From positions 57,461,472 through 57,525,471 of the forward strand of contig NC_064437.1 in the NCBI RefSeq assembly GCF_023343835.1: 64,000 nt of DNA, read 5' to 3'. The notes under the pieces were generated by a model. That model did no database searches. It saw nothing but the letters and a program-made list of their open reading frames with translations, and was not told the DNA's origin. The DNA is from Lagopus muta (Eukaryota; Chordata; Aves; Galliformes; Phasianidae). Position 1 is the first letter of the stretch. Every line of letters starts with the position of its first letter. The position numbers and the translations under genes were made by a program. This document shows positions 1 to 13,073 of this stretch, piece after piece.

Positions 1-764
1 ACAAAGGCTGGCTGGGAAGTGGGAGCCACCCAGGGAGCATCCCTGTGTCCAGCTACAACACTCTCAGGCGACAGACATGCTGGGAGGTCATGACCACAAG
101 CTCTTGCATCTCTGAGTCTCCTGGTTTTAATCCAGCTTGACGTAGCACTACTGGTGAAGGCCATGAGATGGGGAGACTGAAACAAGAAATGGCACCATAA
201 CCAACAAAATCAGCTCTGAGTTAAAATGCTAAAGTACGTAGGGGGCAGCTATTAAAGCTTGTCTCAGCAACTAGCCTAATTCTGTTTCCAAAAACCACTG
301 TTGAGTGCTTTTGAAAATTTTATCCTAGATGCTTGGCTCAAAGACCTTAACCAATGATTTTTTTTTTCCCTTCTATCTGCTGTACAAAAGCTAAATATAA
401 ACCCATGTTATTGAACAAAACCCTAACAAAACCCCCTGTTGCAGGTCTCAAAAAATCTTTATTCAGGAAATTGAATTGTTGGAAACCAGCATCTAAAGTG
501 TCCTTTGGTTTCAGATGCTTCTTTGTTTTGTGTACACAGTTTGGCATACAGAAGGATGTTATTTCCAACAGCAAATGTTTGCCTTCTGTTCTTTTTAAGT
601 TCTCCTATTTGGCTTTTGTTCTACTGCCCTCAGAAAACCAGGGCCTGAGTGTCTCCTGATGGGTAGCCGAAGTTCCATTTGAAAATGTGGATTAGTTTGT
701 TTTATCCATACAACTATGTGCATATGTGTGTCTACTGTTTGTCTGAAGAGAGTCTTAATGACTT
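1..764. other. Intergenic, nothing recognised
   Basis: This is AT-rich unique-looking DNA. Only short chance ORFs occur and no repeat family was recognised. Confidence 0.5.
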
Positions 765-925
765 TTCCACTGATTGACTGTGGGACCACAAGCAAGTCAT
801 AAAGCTAGCGCGTGCCTCAGTTTACCCACTGCAGCTTCATTAATGCTAACCTGCCTCACGAGGTGCTGTAATGTTTAATACATTGTGTGCTCTGTAATCC
901 TTGGATTAAATGTATTATGTAAGTA
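765..925 (+). repeat. MIR-like SINE (ancient amniote repeat)
   Basis: The sequence carries the MIR landmarks in order: GTGGGACCACAAGCAAGTCA (781-800), which corresponds to the consensus TGTGACCTTGGGCAAGTCA; then GTGCCTCAGTTTACCCACTG (811-830); and then CTGCCTCACGAGGTGCTGTA with a downstream TGTAATCCTTGGATTAAAT end. The divergence is high, as expected for an element older than the bird-mammal split. The identification rests on a remembered consensus. Confidence 0.75.
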
Positions 926-3900
926 AAAAGCATCTATTTGATGTATATGCAAATGGCACAGTATAATAGGTAGGAGGGTCATTTGGGTGTAAGTGTAATA
1001 CAGGCGCTGGCAAAGGGCAAAAGGGATTCCATTGTATTGACTTATTTTTAAAGAGCTTTTTATTTACTGAAATGCTCTGGACACCCAGAAGGAGAGACAT
1101 TCCTCACTAAGCATGTCTGCCGTTTCATCTGTCTCGAAGCGCTTTGATAAATGGATTGAAACTTGTCAGCTTTTCCTGTAGTTTCTGAGACTCCCTCTGG
1201 AAACCCTGTTGAAATGTTATTATGGTAACTTCTCAGAGCGCTACTTAATGAATCGTAACAGATATCCCTGCGAGTCCCACAGAAGCCTGGCAGAAGCAAG
1301 GCCCTGCACACAGACAAGCTGGAAGCCTTGCGTTTCCCACCGCTCACAGCCTGCCCTTACCATGGAGATTGCTGCCCACCCGACCTGGGTCATTAGAGAA
1401 CTTCTGCTGAGGAGGTCAGAAGTGTGACCTGGACACAAGCATGATGTGGAGTTGCCGTGCAGTTTGCAGGTGGAAGGAAGTCGACCATCTTAGGGTCACC
1501 TTGGGACCCAGTATGTTACTTGCCCCATCACATCACACAGTGGGGTAATGAAGTGCTAAGGTGACTTTTTATTTCCTACTTTCAGCCTACTGATAGGGCT
1601 GTTGCTCATCCTCTGCTCTTCCTGAAGCAGGAGTGTGTGGCTGGTGATATGGTTAGGTTGGGTAGCTTGGTCATTGTGGAGTGCACTCAAACATCTCTGT
1701 CCCGGTGCAGTGCTCACTTGAGAGTTTCAGTGTTTTGTTTTGGTCTTTTCATTGGTTTTCACTGTTTTAATGCTTAGTCTGTTGGTTTTTTTAAGCATAT
1801 GAAATTGAGCTATTGCTACTCAAGTAGCTGTGAAGTGAGAAGTGGCTGAAGGCCCAACTCCACATCATTACCAGCTGTGCCCCTTGCCCTGCTAGGTGCT
1901 GCTGGCACATACAGTAGGTACCACTGGTCATCTGCTGCTTGAAAACTATCAGCATACTTTCTCTTTCTTCCTGGAGCAGACTTGGGTTCCCTAGAGTGAA
2001 ATATGCAGGAAGACAGGGGTTGAATTTTGAAGGAGCTCCTAAGTTTGGTGTTGGATCAGCCCTGCAAAGCAGCTGGGTATAGGTCACCTTTCCATGGTGA
2101 TATGACTCCATTACCCTCAGTACACTAAGGCCATGTTTGATTTATGCAGCCTTTTATTTCACATTTTATTATAATTTTGCATATTAAAATGTGTATAGGC
2201 AGCCAGAAGAGAGCAGCATCTACACAATACTTGACACAATAAGGAGGATTAGGAATCTGGCTCAGTTCTTTGGGACATGGACTAGGGTGTGGGGTGTTAA
2301 ACTATACTTTCTTTATACTTTCTTTTAAAAGTGCTTGTAATTTTTCCATTTTTTTTTTTTTTGTGGATCCTTGCTAAAAATATAATCTATGTCCAAAACT
2401 GATTTGTGATCTGAGTTGATGGGTTCAAAAAGGTAAATAAAACCAAGGTTACCTTGGTCTTTTTGCTGAACAATTGTCTTGTTTTTAGCATTTATTCACT
2501 CTTCTCAATCTACCAGAACATATCAGAGTGCATACCTACGTACAGTGATGCCAAAATATGTTGTTTTTTTGCAGAATAATGAGTCATGATTTGGGATTTT
2601 TTGGCATCTTAGCTTACCCTTGCATAAAATTCTTCCGGTACTCTCACTGACACTAAGAATACTCTGAAAACCAGAAGTACTCAAGTCATCTCTGCTTATT
2701 CCTCCCAAAGTAAAATCATCCATGCCCTCTTGTCCCTTGTGAGATCCTGGAGGAAACTCTGCATACACATACTGATGTATCTTTGGTGCATTCTGCACAA
2801 GCCAGTGAAATTATACCAGAAATACAAATTTAGCCCACCATGTGTGTGCACTGTACTGTTTGCACGGTGCATGCATGCACATGCTCCAGACAACACTCTG
2901 ATTTAAATTTCAGAAAAAGCCACTCAAGACCTCGCTGTGTAATTCACTTTATGGCTATAGACTGTACACTGTATACTGCACTCCTAGAAAACAAATGGGT
3001 TATTCTGTCAATGTTCCCACTTTACAAAAATATTTGGCACTGGTTTAGTTGTTTATAATATTGACAGGTTTGATATGTCAGTAGTTGCTGTGATTGCTGT
3101 GTGTCATAGACATTAGAGGAAGCCTGGGTTTTAGCTTTGAAGCTACCTGCTTCTACGAGAACATTTTTAAATTTTCTTTTTAAGGTGCTTCTTCGTGCCC
3201 CAGCCAAACTTTCCCCACGTTACATGTTAGCTATGATAGCTGTTCTACAGTTAGATTTTAATCATCCTTAGTATACAGCAATGTTAAACACTGAAAGAGC
3301 TACTAATTAATCGCCTTTCTGTATGTAACAGAGAGATAAATATCCATCCCAGAGGAATTGTGATTTCATGGTTTCTAATGATGGTTAGATTACATTATCT
3401 GGATCACTTAGGCTGTGGGTGTCATAAAAATTGCTCAAAGTCATTTATATTCAGTTTAATTTTTTTTTTAACTTTGTAAGCCTGAGAAAATAATGTGGTG
3501 TTAGCAAGTCTGTTTCATATTTTAGTTAAATATACCTTTGTTGCACTGACTGAATGGATTCAGATGACAGTGACAAACTCAGTTCTTTTCTATTTATTTA
3601 ACATGCACCCTCAGCAATCAAATTAACAACATACAAATCTTCATTGGACTCCTGCAGAAGAGTCTGTTGGATTCTGCATCGTTGTTGAGCTTTGGGGAAA
3701 TATTTTTGGGTGTCTATTTGAAATGAAATTACTAATTCTTGTATCATTCTGTGAAGTCTCAGTTGTCTGCCTTGAATTAAGCATTAAGTGGACTTTATCG
3801 GGCTACATTGCAAATAAAACACAGTGATCCAACAACTCTTCCAGCAGTTTGCTCCTCTTTCTTTCCTCTCCCCACTCTTAACCAATTGGACTCTGCACAC

Positions 3901-5882
3901 AACTGCTGCACATGCATATATATGTCTGTGACACACTTAAATTTGGTAGCTGCAAAATGTAAAAAAAAATTCTGCTCCATGTGTGTAATAGCTAATAGTT
4001 GCATATTTTGAAGTTATACTCATTCATATTTAAAAGGCTGAGGCTCCTTTGAACTGCTGTGTTGGAGGGGGAAGTTAATTGTTTCTGAATGAGGATGATA
4101 CTCCCTTTCCATATCAATTACATGCACTGCTCCAAATTATCAATAATGCTCATTTCCAATCTCCAGCGTTTGCAGTTTTGCAGTGGAGGAGTGCACTTGC
4201 AGAATGCTGCCCGGCTGCATGGCTGCAGCCCCTACCTGTGCCTGCTGAATGCCTGGGGAAGGAGGCAGCCCCCGAGGAGCAAGGTGAGATACAGAAATAG
4301 GATAGATTTCCAAGGGAGGGTTTGTCATCTGTTAGCTAAAATTGCTTCTGAAGTTTTGTCGGCAACTGTTTTACGTGTCTGACTTGGTGACTAAGGAACT
4401 GTACTATCTTAATAGAGAACTCCAGAACTTCAGAAGGTTTTCTTCTTGTTTGAATGCACAGCACAATGAATTTGTACCCACAGAGCATTCACCACTTACA
4501 TTTCAAAACCTACAGCACACTAAACGTGAAACTTTTGTTCAAATTTCAAGGATTTTGATAGCCCAAGTGAATAGACACTGCCTATTGATTTTTCCCTTAC
4601 AATGACTCTTGGATAACCTATTTTCTCATTTATTTTTAACGACAGCTCATGAGATTTTACAGCAATTCTGCCCAACCTCCTAATATCAAAATCCCTCCTT
4701 GACCCTGAAAATTGTAATTCTGCTATAGATCACAGCTGCTGAATATTACCTTTTACTAAGCCGGTTAAATAAAATATGTCCAAATCACTAGATCCCACAG
4801 GCCATGACTGCAATTCTAATTATGCAGGGTCTGTATTTCTGCTCTGCCGTACAGCAAAGCACAGCTCTCTCTGAGTCCACACCAAAGTGTGGGAATCCAG
4901 AATATTGGTTCTAGTTTTGAATTTAAAAAAAAAAAAAAAAAAGTTACACTGCTCTTCTATGATTTTCCTGTAAAACTTTTACAAGGGAACCAAATGCTTT
5001 TGAAGTGTTCTATACAATAAAATGCTGTGTAAGTCTGGAGGACAGGAGCATGTGGCGAGAAATGTCTTGTATCTGGGGGATGGGCGTATTTGATGTGAAC
5101 CCATTTCAAAATCAAAAAAAAAGTCTCGCACGACTCTTATGCTGCATATTCTACACAATGGGTTGGGAAACCAATATAAGGAGACTAATTCTGGCCATTA
5201 AATGTATCCTCTCCCCTCCCACTGCTTATTCAAAGAGTGATCACATGCTCCCTGCTGCAAGTTATGCCATTATAGAATATAGATACGGAAGAAACCTATT
5301 AGATTAGCCATTCTACCTACTGATGGGGGATTGTTCCCTGGAGAACTTTTTTTCATCAGTGGATCACAGAGCAACTTTGTGGGCACGCTGTGCCAAGACC
5401 GTCTTGGTTTTGTTCTGCTTTTCCCCCCATCCTTTCTCTCTGGTGCCAAGAGAGCTGTTGGGGGTGTGGTTGGTAAGGAGAAAATGGGATTCTTTAGTTT
5501 TGCGGTCACATGGGTGGTTCAGATGCTTGAGTGTGTACGTATTTATGTGAATGCTTAATTTCTGTACTTCTTTAATTAGTACCCAAGTTGAGAGAACTAG
5601 ATGGGAGTGAGGGTGGAGAGAGAGAGTGCCTTATTCAACATAATTCACTGTATGACCTTCTGGAGCCCAATGATCTTTTACAGAAAATCACCTTCACGGT
5701 TTGCCCTGATTCTGCAGTATCCTCTGATCTAGTCTCCATTTTGCCTTCTGCATTCACTCTTTTGTGAGCAGATGGAGACAGTTTTAATTGCTTGTCAGCC
5801 AGTGGAGGCAGCTTGGCATTTTTCTGCTTTTGCTGGACAGAAAGTTGATCAAAACTTGATTTGTTATTCTTGGGCAGCATTC

Positions 5883-5918
5883 TAGGTTAGGGTAAGGGTT
5901 AAAATTAGGGTTAAGGTT
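5883..5918 (+). repeat. Degenerate telomere-like repeat
   Basis: Two exact TTAGGG units (5887-5892, 5905-5910) lie among variants such as TAAGGG and TTAAGG. It is too short and degenerate to be more than a minor interstitial telomere-like patch. Confidence 0.4.
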
Positions 5919-7599
5919 CCATTAGCTCCCATGAAACTTTGATCTTGGCATTCTGCACAGTTGTGCCCACTACAGAGGAGCTTTCAGATGGGTTTTGTTC
6001 TCCAGATGTTTCTCTTCACCCTCTGGCTTGCAACTTTTCCTTAGCAACTTCTCGTATCCAGAGCCCTTCTGAGCACCTCAGTGCCAGTCAGTTCTGCATT
6101 TAGTGATTTCACTCACTTGATTCAAATCCATTTTCAAAGCACCTTGATTATGCTCCTTACTTAAGCTTATTTCTAACACATGGAAGATGCCAGTTACCTC
6201 CTGTTCTGGCCTATGTGGGCTTGAGCCCTGCATGCTGGTGCATCTGAGCCTTTCCTCCACAGGTCACACATACATGCAGTACCATCTCCAGGCCTCTGTA
6301 TTGTCCCCAAAGATGAAACCAGGATCCAGAGTGGTCTGCCCACCAGCTTACCCCTGCAGGGACCAGCATGGGTCCTGCAGAGCCCAGACCTGGCAGCGTG
6401 AACAGTTACCACACAGAAGACCCTGCGGCCTTTGGAGCTGCATTCCCTGCCTGGTCCTCAGAACTTTCCTTTGGTTTATTTAGACTGGAAAAAGTGTGGG
6501 AAAGGGAGAGGTGCAATAGCGACCAATTCCATGCTGCAGTTTCAAAGTTCTGCTTTCCAACCTCAGAATATAATAAATGGCTGCTGAGTTACTTGACATG
6601 GAGCTAAAGTCTGTAGGGTGAATTTTCAGAGCAACGCACAGGAAATTATATGCACAATTACTGTTGTTAACAGAGCCTGGGCATGTAACTCCCTGCACAG
6701 CAGGCTGGAAATCTTCCCCATGCATGTTTAATGGGGTTTGAGTTCCTACATTCCTAGGGCTGTGTCCCTTTTCTAATGCCTAGTGTCCTGGATGAACAAA
6801 GGAAGTACTGAATGTAAAAGAGATTTTATTTTGCTATTAAAATAATATTCTCTTTATCTGCAGCCTTCCTCTAATGCCAGAGAACTTCTTGCCTCGCTCA
6901 GTGATCCCTTAACCTTTCTGTGCTGTGAGAAAAATACCGTGGCTTTATTTATTTATTTATTCTTCTAAATGTCTTCCACACAACCTGCTCATCGATGTTC
7001 ATACAAATGAGTGCAGACGTGTCTGTACAGGCAGCCTGCTTCATTCTAAGGATGGCTGTTGGTGAATTAAGAGTAGGTCGTAACATGGAAAATATTTATC
7101 TAAACCTTAATGCATAAATGCCTCTATGTAAAGAATAGATGTGCACGTCTTCATAGGAAAATGTATTGTATGTGCCATTTCACTCAGCAGACATATTTAA
7201 AATGTCCCAGTGCTCAGGTTATTAGAGTGTGTTGCTTAAACTTTAGCCTGTTGTAAGCTAGGAAGGGTTTGTAACTCTGGGATGGTGTTGTGCTTTCATG
7301 CTGCTTATTTAGGTTTATTTATGGCAACTGTTTTCCCTTCCCGTGAAGAAGACTATCTCCTGCACCTCGATCAATGGAAATGAACTTTAATTAGCTCCAA
7401 TAAAAAATAAATTACTCCTTTAAACTGACAGTTTTGCAGCTAAAAAGAGCTTATGTTTGCAGCTGTGCAGTCTATTGATTGAAATTTTCTCTTCCCCAAG
7501 TTATGCTTGACTCCAGCTTTCTGCAAGGTCTTGGAGGAAGAAAGCAAGGTGCAGTAAACTAAGCCTAGAAACACCAAAGTAAAAACACACATCAAATAC

Positions 7600-7614
7600 A
7601 TATATATATATATA
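7600..7614. repeat. Short (TA)n tract
   Basis: About seven TA units lie between two near copies of ACATCAAATAC. Confidence 0.7.
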
Positions 7615-10600
7615 CATCAAATACGTATACGAGTTTCTAAAAGGTTTCAATCATTCCAAAATTGCGTGTGATTGCTCTTCAGCTCCCTAAAATGCTTTCA
7701 TCTGTGAGCAGAAAAAAAGTGTAGCTTTCTCAAGTTTTAAAAGCATTGTTGGGGCATGTCTAATAGAATTGTCTAACTCCTTGTGTCTTGATATATGCAG
7801 CACGGTCGATTGTATTCTTCTTAGCACAGATCTTGAAACTGTAAATGCATTTTTGAAGTAAATAGTCACTTGATAATTGCATAATGAAGTATCACACACC
7901 AGCAGTTCTGAATACCAAAATAAATGTTCAAAACCACCGTGTGGTGTCTCTTTCTACTGGAAATGGGCTTTTGCTTGTAAATCTGTTATATTTGGAGAGA
8001 AGTAATCCCAAGGAAAATGATACCAGTACTAATAAGGAACATACTATCTTTCATGTGGCTATTTTTTTTTCATGTTTAAGGTTTCTTTGTTATTATCTCA
8101 GTAGCAAGACTCTCCACACAGTCTTAGGCAGAAAATCAAAATATGCCTTAAAGCAATAATCTTTTAATAAGTATCAAATGTCCTTCTATGAGATAAAAGA
8201 ATTCCGTGGTGTGCTTCTGCACATGCACACACATATGCACAGCCACACTCATCACCATAACTCCTATCTTATACATTTTCAGCATTATTTTGAGGATTTT
8301 TAAAATTTTGATTTTTAACCAAAACTAAGCCCTCCTTACCAATTTGAGATAAATTTATTGATGCTACAACAAATTCTGGTAAAATTGGTTCCCACTTTCT
8401 GGGGATCTTAGTTCTGAGGACTGTGGAAGGTGAGAGCATCTCCTCTGTAAAAATTTCCTTTCTCCAGGGAGAGTGATTGTATACTTCCATGGCCTTGGAT
8501 GTTCCAGTCAGCCAAAATAGGGACGTTGCTCCAAACTTCATTAAGACACCAGCTTGGAAAATCGAGGCTTTGGCACTGATTTTTCAGGGATGTGGGATGG
8601 ACTGTATTCACACAAGCAAATTTTGAGTGAGAAAAAGTGAAGTCCTTCAGACTCTGATGCAAGGAGCTTGCCTTGCTCTGTTAAGGGGGACCAAGGGTCA
8701 CTGGGCTTTACTATCCAGGTCCAAGTATGTTCTGCTTAGCTTTAGGTTCACATCCATCAAAACTAAGTTAGCAGGTTGGTCATCTGAGGTTCCTTCTGTG
8801 AGGGATATATAGGCAAGATCCCTAAAATTAGACTATAGAAACACCCTCTCCTTCTACTGCCAAGAGGGAAAGGGGTTGGAAGCAGCAGGTGTGGGCGTTC
8901 TGCAAATGGAAGTGTAGGAAATCAATGCTTTCACCACTGAAGGAAGCAGGTTCAAGCTTCTCCTTGGCTAACCAAACCTGAGATTTGTTTCTGGGGAGGA
9001 GAACAATATTTATCTGTGTCTGACATCACAACACAATGCTTAGCTCAGTGGCTTCTCTGTGGTCATGACAGGCGTAGTGCTCATCCCTGTGCTATTGGAA
9101 TGCATGTGTGTTGTGCTCAGATTCTTTCTTCCTCGTGGTATGAATCAAGAATATTTCTACCAAACAGAAAGCAAGTGTGAAGGAGAGGAAGCCAGAGCTG
9201 CTTCATTCTCCAACAAGTTACAAGGAGCTTTGAGGGAGTGGAGTGGAAGAGATGATTTTTGTAAAACGCACCTTGGCGTTCAGTGGCAGCAAACCACAGA
9301 TCTACGTTCCACAGGTTGGGCTGCCAAGGTTGCTCTCTTTCCTAATGTATGACAAATACTCGTAATTGCTTCTTACATTCATACTTTTCTGTGCCCCCTA
9401 GCTAAGACATCTGTCTGCAGCCTTTAAGCCTCATCCTTTCAACACCTGCCTTCACTTCTGTCTATCCACGTCTGCTGTTTCTTACCAACCAGCCATGCCA
9501 TCCTTGTCTATGCGTTTGTTCCCACAGAGCCCAAATCAGGTATGTGCTGCTGCTTTGGAGCCCTTCATGCCTATCCTGGCAGCTGAGCTGCACAGTGTGT
9601 AGGTGAAGTAGGTTTGCTGCACCCATTGCATAAAGATGCGCAACTTTCCTCGCTTGGAAGAACCCAAAGCATGCATGCCACGCTGAATATGAAACAGAAA
9701 TGATATCTACTTTTGATATTTCCCAGTTTTAGAAGGGAAAATGCAGTGAAAAGTAAAAGAAAACAAAACTAAATGTAACTTGTCTCCTTCACTGAGGTGG
9801 GTCCAAATTTCATAGCCCCTGAGCCAGACCTCTCTTAGTATATATGGTGGTGCTAATTTGAGTTGTGAACTTATGATTACTTTTTTTTTTTTTTTACACA
9901 GTGTTGCAGGAAGGAGACTTTGAAACCCTTTTAAGTATCTTTCTCATTAATTTATTTAATCTTCTGATCTTGCCTTCTTTTAAGTTGTTTATTTTTAAAA
10001 CAAAGACAAAAGCGAGCTGGAAAGCTTTGTTACTAAAAGAAAGGTTTTAAAAACTGTATGTGATACAAAATAATTAAGAGAATATAAATATAGGTGTAAA
10101 CAGTGCACAGACACACAGAGTCGGTGTGCTGGAAGAGCTTCATCCATGGGCTTTGAAGGGAAGGTGGGCAGCACAGCAGCACGCAGGTGGCAGAGCTCTA
10201 CTTCATGCACTGGCCACAGCAAAGCCTTCTGTCCTACAAGTTTATTGACTTCATTAAATATTTTTAAATGCTGCAAGACACCAAATTAAAAGCAGAGAAG
10301 GTGGAACAAAATTCCCTACCTGATGAGGCTTTAAAATGCTCTGCTTGGGAAGCCTGAATAGACTTTAATTTTCAGAGAGAATGTTACTTGGCTGTCTCTG
10401 GAAATCAGGTTCTCTCTTGTGGAGCTTTGAGCTTAATACCCCCAAAAAAACACCTGAAGTGCCCCAAATCATTCATCTTATTTAAGGATATATTTTTTTA
10501 TCCAGATAACCAGGAAAGGGAATGCTTGAATTTTGGATGAAAGAAAACTTAGATGAGCAAGGAAGTTATTCCCCAAGGACCACATCCTTAGCGATACTAT

Positions 10601-12949
10601 GAGCCAGCAACCCCCGTAGCTTTCAGCGTCTCTCATGATCAGACTGGATGTCTTTTGCCCGAGGCTGAAAATCTCTTCCTCTCTATAACCAAAGAGATGT
10701 TGGCTGTGAGTTATGATTAGTAATAGAGTCCATTTGTGGTGAGGTGGGGGGAAGGGGAGATGATGGACCCAGAATCGTAAGATTTTATGTGCTCGGCTTG
10801 TTTCCAAACAACCACGGAGGACTGCTCTGGTCCAGGTGGTTCACTGCTTAAGGATAAAAATGAAGAGAGCATAGGGAACAGATAAAGGAGAACAAACAAG
10901 CAGCTCTGTGTAGGTAGTCTGATTTCTATATAAGTGGTATAATTGAAATACAGCAGGTTGAGGGATAAACTTAAGGAGTTGCCCTGTCTAAAAGACAACC
11001 TGGAAGAAAGATCAAGATTGGTAGGGTGAAATGCTGTCAGAAAAATGGAGCCAAACAACCCTGTTGGCAAAACGGGCTGGGAAGGCATCTGAGTGCCTAC
11101 TAAAAGCATCAGCACCCACCTCCTCTGCCTGGTGGGGTGAGGGGACAGCAGCAGGGGAGTGATGACACGAGTCAGACACAAATCCGTAGTCAGCTCTCAC
11201 TGGCACGTCTGGGTGAAAATGTTCTAAATTCAGAGGCCAAGAGAGGGGCTGAGTTGTGTTTGGCCTGACTCTAATTGCATCCCTGTATTACTATGCAATT
11301 AATTGCTGCCATGCTCTACTCAAGAGGCCAAAGCGTGCCAGCTCTCTTCCTGAGCAGCCCCAGAGGCCAGAGGAGCTTGTGGCTCTCATGCTGGGGGTGA
11401 CAGCTCAGATGGCTCTGCAGCTCTGCTGCCAGCCCTGTTGGCAATGCTTGTGTCCCCAGGACAGTGTGCTTTCCTCTCATGGTGTGTTTTTCTCAGCAGG
11501 CTTTCAAAGTTTTAAAAATCACATAGAAAACATAAGGCAGGGAGAAGAAGACTGGTTTTCACTATTATCATATCTATCTTATCTATCTCAGGAAAGAGAG
11601 CTAGAGAAAACAGCTAGCACAATTTTGGTAGCATTTTTTATGGCTGCTTTCAATGCATATCTCAAAAGGAGGCAGTGTCTTGTGGAAAATACACATCTCT
11701 TTCAAACTACAAATGGTAGTTTTGCTTTTTTTCCACAGGTCTGAACATTCATATCAGAACTACAACGAATGATGTGAATAACGGCGTAGTAAAGTAACTC
11801 AAGTTCCTGAATGAAAGGAAAAGCAGTGCTTAACACCAAGCAGGGATGTGCTCCTCATTTCTAACGTGTCCCTCGCTACATCCTTTACCCTATGGGCTGT
11901 TATGTGTTTATATGCATTTGCTCACCGCCTGGGGTTGCAGTGTTGGCTGTAGCTTCACTGTGGGGTCTGAGGTAGAAAAAATGACAGGAGAGAGCTTTCC
12001 CCATTCACTATCAAATAACTATTCGGTGTTTTCCAAACTCACCTGTTCATTCATGAATGAGGCACAGCTGTGCTGAAGAGCCTTGCTGTCCAGCTGGCAG
12101 TGAGGGAGTGCTAGTGAGCTAGATGTGCAGTTTTCCTGGGATTTCTTATTGTTTTAAGTGTGGGATGTTTCTCAGATTTTTGCAAGTAGTTCTTTTTATT
12201 TCTGGTCACGGGGGAAAAACTGGAGTGAATCTTGATTGGATGTGTGCATTTCATCAAGAAGCCTCACCGAGGAGAGAAGAGCTCAATGGTCCTTCAACTC
12301 TCTGCTGGTGTTACGTTGTGCTGCAGGCAAGTGATTTCTGTTTTGTTGGTTTTTTTTTTTAATTTTATTTTAAGTATAGGTATTTGCATAAAAATAATGT
12401 CATGCTGAAAAGAACAGTGTATATGATGTCACCTCAGTGTGAGAGACAAGGTTCTCTGGTTGTGTGGGATGGTAGCTGTTGGCATGCAACTGCCTGATGT
12501 GAGTATAAAAGTTCTCATAGGTCAGGGGTCTGAAAGAAAAGAACCTTTTTTTTCCAGTCAGGCCTTTTTGTCAAGAAATAGAAAGAAAGATGTTCTTTAT
12601 TCTTGTGGTTACATGATTGCCCGTGAAAAGTCACCATAGTGAAGCACTGTCCTTAACTTCAGAGCCTGAGTTACCAAGAGAACTCAGTCCACTCTTTGGG
12701 AAACTGCTGGGGGCAGTGGGTTTTTCAGCAGGGTTTCATATTATCCTGTATGTGTAAGCTGCTGGCTGAGCAGCTCAGCAAGTTACCACTCACAACACGC
12801 AAAGGAGAACAGAGGACACATTGTATGTAGAAGCATGCTAAGGTGGAGGTGCTATCTGGAAGGGGTGCTTTGCATTTGCTCAGTATCCTCCTTCTGAGAA
12901 TGGCTTAAGTATGAAGAGTTCTTGGACTCACTAGGGGCTTCTCCTTGGA

Positions 12950-13073
12950 ATACCCCTTCCCTGGAAGCATTCAAGGCTAGAATGGATGCGGCTTGGAGCA
13001 ACATGGACTAGAGGGGGTTGGATCTTAATGATCTTAAAGGTCCCTTCCAACCCAAACCACTCTATGATTCTGT
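12950..13073 (+). mobile_element. CR1 LINE 3' end (truncated copy)
   Basis: The segment reads CTTCCCTGGAAGCATTCAAG, then GATCTTAAAGGTCCCTTCCA, and ends CCACTCTATGATTCTG. This is the canonical 3' terminus of chicken CR1 with its octamer-like ATTCTATG tail. CR1 is the dominant avian non-LTR retrotransposon and most copies are 5'-truncated like this one. It has low divergence from the remembered consensus. Confidence 0.93.

Larger units (their letters stand above)
926..12949. other. Intergenic region, no gene recognised
   Basis: About 12 kb of mixed, mostly AT-rich DNA. No protein family was recognised in any frame; the longest ORFs (162 and 154 codons, near 11256-11744 and 11181-10717) have no familiar motif. 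It contains a small degenerate telomere-like patch (5883-5918), short TA tracts (7600-7614) and a CNE-like AT-rich patch near 7370-7450. A GTGAGA donor-like site follows an ORF at 4283, but no exon could be supported. Confidence 0.5.

Noticed and set aside
4079..4290. ORF followed by AAG|GTGAGA as a possible first exon
   Set aside because: A single donor-like site with no acceptor partner, no protein similarity and no promoter features.
11256..11744. 162-codon ORF ending at a CACAG|GT site
   Set aside because: No recognised protein family, and the splice-like site has no supported partner.
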